Positions 8,001 to 11,470 of a stretch of 11,470 nucleotides of DNA are shown here, piece by piece (the first letter of the stretch is position 1; every line of letters begins with the position of its first letter). This DNA comes from Bacteroidales bacterium (lineage in GTDB: Bacteria > Bacteroidota > Bacteroidia > Bacteroidales > UBA4181), in assembly GCA_031259205.1 (NCBI GenBank), contig JAIRLS010000260.1, positions 1 to 11,470 on the forward strand. The letters run 5' to 3'. The translations under genes were made by a program, and so were the position numbers. Below the pieces are notes generated by a model that did not search any database, was not told the origin of the DNA, and saw only the letters and a list, made by a program, of their open reading frames with translations.

Positions 8001-8090
8001 ATTTTTTACCTGATTCTGTATTTCAACCTGCTGGAAAAAGCCGTCAGGTTTCACAAAAAAATGGTCAAACGTAATCAAAATTTAAAATGA
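5055..8090 (+). CDS. ABCG-like half-transporter with TerB-like and FHA-like N-terminal regions (copy B)
   Basis: This 1,011-residue inner-membrane transporter is homologous to copy A from end to end. It has a TerB-like helical N-terminus (1-145, opening MSEVILKALMQLFALI) and an FHA-like segment (about 165-230, TVRLNGREVNERHVSLL). The ABC ATPase has Walker A GASGSGKTT (273-281), Q-loop Q320, signature ISGGQRKRL (379-387), Walker B LFVDEPTSGL (400-409) and H436. The linker motif CPACGNVNPE has Cys485 and Cys488. ABC-2 helices lie near 573-590, 610-630, 653-675, 688-708, 714-733 and 971-990. An extracytoplasmic loop of about 235 mostly helical, charged residues precedes the last helix, far longer than in eukaryotic ABCG proteins. 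The stop overlaps the psd start as ATGA, implying co-transcription and translational coupling. The divergent, paralogous, similarly sized copy A suggests a heterodimer, though homodimers are equally possible. A phospholipid-related substrate is inferred only from psd. Confidence 0.9.
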   Translation: MSEVILKALMQLFALIVKQDSGVLTDERLYVEHLLSQWLHEDSAVEYLKLFDRYAVTSYVGAPVSVKDSVRVLKICQQINATLTQKQKTVVLLRALELLSAVPKFTERRLFVVNTVAEVFNFSEEEYRCIKTFVTGHTVEQLDIVNMLIFSAAGECRHAKLIRKDIKGVLAVLRIPSVDLYFVRCIGMKTVRLNGREVNERHVSLLPVGSNIRFFRSTPLYYGDIVEYFIEDGWRGKISFEAENIRVVFPSRNIGLQNVSFAESQGKLIGIMGASGSGKTTLLNVLCGLEKPTSGKALVNGINLHEQKDRLKGVIGYIPQDDLLMEDLTVFENLYYTAQLCFRDKSREELETLVGKTLRSLGLYDHRNLKVGSVMNKTISGGQRKRLNIALELLREPSILFVDEPTSGLSSSDSENVMDLMGELARKGKQVFVVIHQPSSAIFKMFDKIIILDTGGYMIYYGHPVEAVMYFKRLSGKINYDTGECPACGNVNPELMFNIIEEKIVDELGHYTSKRKISPEQWEALFRKQHEPPEKVQIEELPSGKMTIPHWFKQWRIYFTRDFLSKISNRQYLLLTLLEAPLLGVILAYVIRYIADPLSSVYIFRENENIPVFIFMSLIVALFLGLIVSAEEIFRDRTILKREAFLNLSRSSYLMAKICILTVISALQCLLFTAIANTILEVKDMYFSYWLALFSTAVAANILGLIISNSFNSAVTIYIVIPLIMIPMMVLSGAMFGFDKLNRRVGNVEKVPMIAELMITRWSYEALMVRQYKDNRFERYFYDIEKRESMADFRQAYIIPELKTRYDLCAEELSVKGKVETNARALLLLKTEIEKELALNPEVQFDLSLLEPDTFDTNAAAFLENFIEEMNIFYMQQFSLANQEKEQLIAYMLQQNKKAYTSLKNACYNDHLGEIVKKVFEKNKILEYNNRLIQQTDPIYQDPTPSGLLSFRTHFFAPRKHFMGVFFDTYRFNICIIWFISLIFYLILYFNLLEKAVRFHKKMVKRNQNLK

Positions 8091-8740
8091 AAATCCATTC
8101 CGAAGGATACCTTATTATTGTTGTTGCTTTCCTGCTGCTGGCCGGTATGAATGTGTTGCTGCGCTGGCTGAATCCGTACGCATGGCTGAATATTGTCCTG
8201 TTTGCGGCGTCATTTCTTTTCTTTTGCCTGATTGTATGGTTTTTCCGCAATCCCGACCGTTCGCTGTCGCCCGACGCCCGCATGGTGTATGCACCCGCCG
8301 ACGGCGAAATAGTGGCAGTTGAAGAAACGGAAGAAACGGAATATTTTCACGACAGGCGTATTCAGGTGTCGGTGTTCATGTCTCCTTTCAACGTGCATGT
8401 AAACCGTTATCCGGTCGGAGGCAAAATCACTTACGTGAAATATCATCCGGGCAAGTATCTGGTCGCGTGGCATCCCAAATCGTCGCTGCTGAACGAACGC
8501 TCTACCATAGTAGTGCGCACGGAAAACGGGCAGGAAGTGCTTTTCCGGCAAATCGCCGGCGCTGTGGCACGCCGGATCATAACCTATGCCAAAACAGGCG
8601 AACAGGCGGTACAGGGCAAAGATTGCGGGTTCATTCGCTTCGGCTCCCGCGTGGACATCTTTCTGCCGACAGACGCCGTCGTCAAAGTGAAGACAGGAGA
8701 TGCCTCCGTCGGTAACCGCACGGTAATCGCCGAATGGTGA
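8087..8740 (+). CDS. psd: Phosphatidylserine decarboxylase, short (archaetidylserine decarboxylase-like) form
   Basis: The enzyme decarboxylates phosphatidylserine to phosphatidylethanolamine at the cytoplasmic membrane. The protein has 217 residues, the short form common in Bacteroidetes, not the ~300-residue E. coli type. Two N-terminal membrane helices (about 8-28 and 33-53) are followed by FFRNPDR, a typical opening of the catalytic region. PADGEIV (Asp72) and MSPFNVHVNR (His104) fit the conserved Asp and His. FIRFGSRVD carries the self-cleavage site Gly186-Ser187, where Ser becomes the pyruvoyl group of the small alpha chain (187-217). The start overlaps the transporter stop by 4 bp. The usual partner pssA (phosphatidylserine synthase) does not follow; the next gene is unrelated and has its own promoter. 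A small hairpin just after the stop (AACGA/TCGTT, about 8740-8752) lacks a T-run and is a poor terminator. Confidence 0.95.
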   Translation: MKIHSEGYLIIVVAFLLLAGMNVLLRWLNPYAWLNIVLFAASFLFFCLIVWFFRNPDRSLSPDARMVYAPADGEIVAVEETEETEYFHDRRIQVSVFMSPFNVHVNRYPVGGKITYVKYHPGKYLVAWHPKSSLLNERSTIVVRTENGQEVLFRQIAGAVARRIITYAKTGEQAVQGKDCGFIRFGSRVDIFLPTDAVVKVKTGDASVGNRTVIAEW

Positions 8741-8873
8741 ACGAAGTTCGTTACCGCTCGACAACTTAGAGTCCATTTTTCGCGGTCAGGGGGGCAATTT
8801 CCGGTTTGCGATATTCATACCGAGTCCGGTAAAAAAGTTCGGATAAAATTTAGTTTATGTGATAAATAACTGT

Positions 8874-8881
8874 TATCTTCG
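8874..8881 (+). promoter_or_regulatory. Probable -7 element of the propeller-esterase unit
   Basis: TATCTTCG differs from TAnnTTTG at one base and lies 31 bp before the ATG at 8913. No clear -33 element is seen. The preceding 8741-8873 shows no other recognisable feature. Confidence 0.4.
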
Positions 8882-8912
8882 CAGCTATTAAAACTTATAA
8901 CGGATTTACAAT

Positions 8913-9869
8913 ATGACCAGCAAACGTAATTTAATTATTTTTCTGACCGTGCTGCCACTCTTGACAACCTCATGCGGCAAACAGAAAGAACCCGCCAAAT
9001 GGGTAAAATACGAAAACAATCCTATTTTGGGCGCCGGCGATTTGGGGGCGATCTTTGACCTGTCCCTGCTCAAAGACAGTGGCGTCTACAAGATGTATTG
9101 TTCATGGCGTTCCAGGGGAAGCCTTGCCCTGTCGGTCAGCGCCGACGGCAAACACTGGAGCGTGCCTCAGGTTATTCTTTCGCCCGACGGCGGGACGTAT
9201 TGGGAGAAGGACGTCAACCGTCCGGGCATTATCAAAAAGGACGGCGTTTATCATCTGTGGTACACCGGCCAGACGCGCGACAGTTCGCTCATCGGTTACG
9301 CCACAGGCACGGATGGCGTCCACTTTACTCGCCAAAGCGCCGAGCCGGTATTGCAGCCCGAACTGCCCTGGGAGAAAGTCGCGGTGATGTGTCCGCATGT
9401 GAATTGGGACGAAGAAGAAGGCGTATTCAAAATGTGGTATTCCGGCGGCGAACAGTACGAACCGAACGCCATCGGCTACGCTACAAGCAAGGATGGCCTG
9501 CACTGGGAGAAACACGCCGGCAATCCTGTCTTTGTAGCCGACTCCGCCGGCAAATGGGAACAGCACAAGGTGACCGGAGCGCAGATCATCAAACGTGAAA
9601 ACGATTATCTGATGTTCTACATCGGTTTCCACGACGAAGACTTTGCACAGATAGGCATGGCAAAATCACCCGACGGCGTCGGCAACTGGACACGCTACAA
9701 AGGCAATCCGATTATTTTCCCCGAACCCGGCGCATGGGATGCAAACGCATGTTACAAACCCTTTGCTATTCGGGAAAAAGACCGCTGGCTGCTCTGGTAT
9801 AACGGAAGAAACGGCGCTCTGGAACAGATCGGTCTGGCTGTCTTCAATGATAAAGATTTGGGATTTTAA
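8913..9869 (+). CDS. Five-bladed beta-propeller lipoprotein, glycoside hydrolase-like
   Basis: The protein has 318 residues with a lipoprotein signal peptide: MTSKRN, a hydrophobic core, and lipobox TTSC with Cys21, followed by GKQKE. It is therefore exported and membrane-anchored. The mature part shows five repeats, each a strand ending in a W/Y-Y motif followed by a G-x-A-x-S-x-DG-x-x-W turn: about 58-84 (YKMYCSW; SADGKHWS), 112-140 (YHLWYTG; GYATGTDGVHF), 171-200 (FKMWYSGG; GYATSKDGLHWEK), 231-262 (YLMFYIG; SPDGVGNWTR) and 291-311 (WLLWYNG). This is the fold of the GH43/GH32/GH130-like propeller families. I cannot assign a GH family or name catalytic acids, and it may be a non-catalytic relative. 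It probably acts on the same glycan as the downstream esterase, 25 nt away. Confidence 0.85.
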   Translation: MTSKRNLIIFLTVLPLLTTSCGKQKEPAKWVKYENNPILGAGDLGAIFDLSLLKDSGVYKMYCSWRSRGSLALSVSADGKHWSVPQVILSPDGGTYWEKDVNRPGIIKKDGVYHLWYTGQTRDSSLIGYATGTDGVHFTRQSAEPVLQPELPWEKVAVMCPHVNWDEEEGVFKMWYSGGEQYEPNAIGYATSKDGLHWEKHAGNPVFVADSAGKWEQHKVTGAQIIKRENDYLMFYIGFHDEDFAQIGMAKSPDGVGNWTRYKGNPIIFPEPGAWDANACYKPFAIREKDRWLLWYNGRNGALEQIGLAVFNDKDLGF

Positions 9870-9894
9870 AGAAATGACAGTAATTAATGAAGAT

Positions 9895-11010
9895 ATGACA
9901 AAATTACAGACCAAGGTAAAAACAGGCGTTATTGTATTAACCGTATGGATTACATTTCCTACCGTTGCTGTTTCTCAAAAAACGGATAATATGAATTTTG
10001 TCAGCGTTGACAAGTTGATGTTGATTGGACAGGGTTTTGCGGAAAGTCATGTAAAGTACGGAAGGCTTCCGGCCGCTATGGAAAAAGAATTCCGTCCGGA
10101 ACTGCATTACTTGGGAACCAACAGCGCCGGCATTGCCGTACGCTTTTCGTCCAACAGCACGACAATCGCCGTCAGATGGACTGTTCGCAACGACAATACG
10201 ATGAACCACATGGCGCCGACCGGTATCAAAGGGCTTGATTTATACTCGCTCGACAAGGGGAAATGGCATTATGCAGGCACGGCGAGACCCACGGGAAAAA
10301 CCTCCGTCGGCATTGTCGTCCAAAATCTGTCCGGCGACATGAGGGACTACATTGCTTATTTTCCGTTGTACGATGGCGTGGAATCAGTGGAAATAGGCGT
10401 GGTACAGGATGCGGTCATCGGCAAACCTGTCGATAATCGCTTAACTAAGCGTCGGGAAGCAAAACCTGTCGTGTTTTACGGAACCAGCATCACACAGGGA
10501 GGATGTGCATCGCGTCCGGGGATGGCTTATCCGTCGATTTTGGGAAGAATGTTGAACAGGGAAACCGTCAACCTCGGATTTTCCGGCAACGGCAAACTGG
10601 ATTTTTCACTCGCCGAAGCGATTAGCCGGATAGACGCCGAAGCAGTCGTTATCGACTGTCTGCCGAATAATACGGCGCAAACGGTGAGAGACAGCGCTTA
10701 CCGTTTCATCACCCATATCGCCAAAGCGAAGCCGGCGATGAAAATATTCATGCTGGAAAATCCGGAATACCCTTCCGCACGGTTCAATCTGAAAGTACGG
10801 CAGAGAATTACGGAAATCAATAAGGAATGGAAGACGCTTTATTCCACACTAAAAAAAGAAGGTTTCCGGCAAATCGTTTACGTCAATGCGCACGGATTGA
10901 CAGGCAGCGACGGAGAAGCTACCGTCGACGGCGTTCATTTCACCGACCTTGGTTTTCTTCGTTACGCGGAAGCATTATTCCCTTACTTGAAAAAATATTC
11001 GGTGAAGTAA
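9895..11010 (+). CDS. Secreted SGNH/GDSL-type esterase with N-terminal GxDLY domain
   Basis: The protein has 371 residues from the chosen start. Residues 1-28 form a secretion signal (MTKLQTKVK, hydrophobic core, cleavage near AVSQ). The N-terminal beta domain carries GLDLY (113-117), the motif naming the GxDLY domain that precedes Lipase_GDSL_3-type SGNH hydrolases. The catalytic domain has block I YGTSITQGG with nucleophile Ser198, a block II Gly within NLGFSGNG (226-233), a block III Asn in DCLPNN (about 258-259) and block V DGVHFTDLG with Asp345 and His348. The triad looks intact. Such enzymes usually remove acetyl or similar ester groups from polysaccharides; the substrate is unknown. 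The open frame extends upstream into the propeller gene to 9739, but a start there would overlap and lose the signal peptide. ATG 9874 is an alternative that adds seven residues. Likely an operon with the propeller lipoprotein. Confidence 0.88.
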   Translation: MTKLQTKVKTGVIVLTVWITFPTVAVSQKTDNMNFVSVDKLMLIGQGFAESHVKYGRLPAAMEKEFRPELHYLGTNSAGIAVRFSSNSTTIAVRWTVRNDNTMNHMAPTGIKGLDLYSLDKGKWHYAGTARPTGKTSVGIVVQNLSGDMRDYIAYFPLYDGVESVEIGVVQDAVIGKPVDNRLTKRREAKPVVFYGTSITQGGCASRPGMAYPSILGRMLNRETVNLGFSGNGKLDFSLAEAISRIDAEAVVIDCLPNNTAQTVRDSAYRFITHIAKAKPAMKIFMLENPEYPSARFNLKVRQRITEINKEWKTLYSTLKKEGFRQIVYVNAHGLTGSDGEATVDGVHFTDLGFLRYAEALFPYLKKYSVK

Positions 11011-11040
11011 CTAAGGCGCTTTTCAAATTGTCGCATCATC

Positions 11041-11103
11041 ATTACTTCAAAGTCGGAGCAAATTACCTCGAAGTCGAGGCAAATTACCTCGAAGTCGGAC
11101 TGT
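11041..11103. repeat. Three tandem copies of a 21-bp repeat
   Basis: Units 11041-11061, 11062-11082 and 11083-11103 share the pattern ATTACCTCGAAGTCGAGGCAA; the first differs in several bases and the third diverges at its end. The period is a multiple of three, so both strands read a heptapeptide repeat (ANYLEVE-like on plus, DFEVICL-like on minus). This may explain the open frames here without a gene. Confidence 0.85.
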
Positions 11104-11148
11104 TCCATCCGTGTTTTGTTTCCCGCTTTCTTCCCATCCCTCTTAAAA

Positions 11149-11161
11149 GTCCTGTCAGGAC
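11149..11161. repeat. Short perfect palindrome
   Basis: GTCCTGTCAGGAC has 6-bp arms around one base. It has no T-run and no assigned role, and lies just before the larger palindromic array. Confidence 0.5.
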
Positions 11162-11183
11162 GTTCCGCATGCTCCAAAGCGGA

Positions 11184-11289
11184 TTTAGACGCACGCCATG
11201 CGTCTCTACATTCGTGCTTTCAGGCGCACGCCGTGCTTTTAGACGCACGCCGTGCTTTTAGACGCACGCCGTGCGTCTCTACATTCGTG
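11184..11289. repeat. Palindromic repeat array, 19-bp period
   Basis: The core AGACGCACGCCGTGCGTCT (9-bp arms, one central base) is complete at 11260-11278 and near-complete at 11187-11205, where one base differs. Between them are two shortened units ending GCTTTT (11222-11240, 11241-11259), so three units run head to tail at exactly 19 bp. A longer 33-bp direct repeat, core plus CTACATTCGTG, begins at 11184 and again at 11257. Each unit keeps GCACG-C-CGTGC and would form a hairpin in RNA. It resembles dispersed intergenic palindromes of Bacteroidetes genomes, from memory. Confidence 0.85.
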
Positions 11290-11440
11290 TATTCGTGGGG
11301 GGCAGAAGAATTGTTTTTCATAGCCCTCAAAAAAAGAATTAATCAAAAGATACGGTCTTCCCTCCTGCACATTTTATCTTATCTGACCTTGTCTTTTAGA
11401 TGAAACCACAGTATAAAGTAATTGTTTTCAAATTAAGTAT

Positions 11441-11448
11441 TATATTTG
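11441..11448 (+). promoter_or_regulatory. -7 element of a gene beyond the right edge
   Basis: TATATTTG is a perfect TAnnTTTG match in an AT-rich stretch. TTG at 11422-11424 is a possible -33 element but with only a 16-bp spacer. The window's last three bases are ATG, which may or may not be the downstream start codon. Confidence 0.45.
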
Positions 11449-11470
11449 TGGCCTACATCACAATTATATG

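Larger units (their letters stand above)
11011..11470. other. Repeat-rich non-coding region after the esterase gene
   Basis: Open frames crossing this region on both strands are made mostly of repeats and have no recognisable domain. The region holds a 21-bp tandem repeat, a short perfect palindrome, a 19-bp palindromic array and, near the right edge, a promoter. No T-tailed terminator for the esterase is evident, so the palindromic array may serve as its 3' structure. The stretch 11290-11400 contains nothing else I recognise. Confidence 0.6.

Noticed and set aside
8740..8752. Hairpin after psd as a terminator
   Set aside because: Short stem with no following T-run; too weak to call.
9102..9632. 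176-codon minus-strand open frame
   Set aside because: Antisense of the repeated propeller blades; no independent gene signals.
10827..11261. 144-codon plus-strand frame past the esterase
   Set aside because: Begins inside the esterase in another frame and continues only through tandem repeats.
11041..11289. Possible CRISPR array
   Set aside because: Repeats are directly abutting with no unique spacers of regular length, and there are no cas genes.

Overview
The window looks like a chromosomal piece of a Bacteroidetes genome, most likely Bacteroidales. The basis is the recurrent TAnnTTTG -7 promoter element ahead of most genes, the near absence of strong Shine-Dalgarno sequences, a short-form phosphatidylserine decarboxylase, and an IS1-type transposase remnant of the kind I associate with that phylum. 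No tRNA, rRNA, CRISPR array or prophage is visible.

Layout. (1) 1-199 holds nothing I recognise. (2) 200-1327 is a divergent pair: an HxlR-family winged-helix regulator (minus) and a DJ-1/PfpI-family protein (plus). They are separated by interleaved promoters and TTACCT repeats 30 bp apart, and a strong terminator closes the DJ-1 gene. (3) 1328-1718 is a decayed IS1-type transposase whose middle ~159 bp has been flipped between 7-bp inverted repeats. (4) 1796-8740 is the core of the window: two end-to-end homologous ~1,010-residue ABCG-like half-transporters transcribed divergently from a 211-bp gap. Each has a TerB-like helical N-terminus, an FHA-like segment, an ABC ATPase, a CxxCGNVNPE linker motif and an ABC-2 permease with an enlarged extracytoplasmic loop. 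The rightward copy overlaps psd (phosphatidylserine decarboxylase) by ATGA. (5) 8913-11010 is a two-gene unit for an exported carbohydrate-active pair: a five-bladed beta-propeller lipoprotein and a secreted GxDLY-SGNH esterase. (6) 11011-11470 is non-coding, with a 21-bp tandem repeat, a 19-bp palindromic array and a promoter firing out of the right edge.

How the genes may work together. The regulator probably controls the DJ-1 protein in response to a thiol-reactive or oxidative signal. The two half-transporters, both with intact ATPase motifs, could pair as a heterodimer. The psd overlap suggests a link to phosphatidylethanolamine or envelope lipid handling, but no substrate can be read from the sequence. 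The propeller lipoprotein and the esterase probably act on the same glycan outside the cytoplasm. The best candidate for an under-described system is the TerB-like/FHA-like/ABCG pair with psd. The best purely sequence-proven oddity is the micro-inversion inside the transposase remnant.
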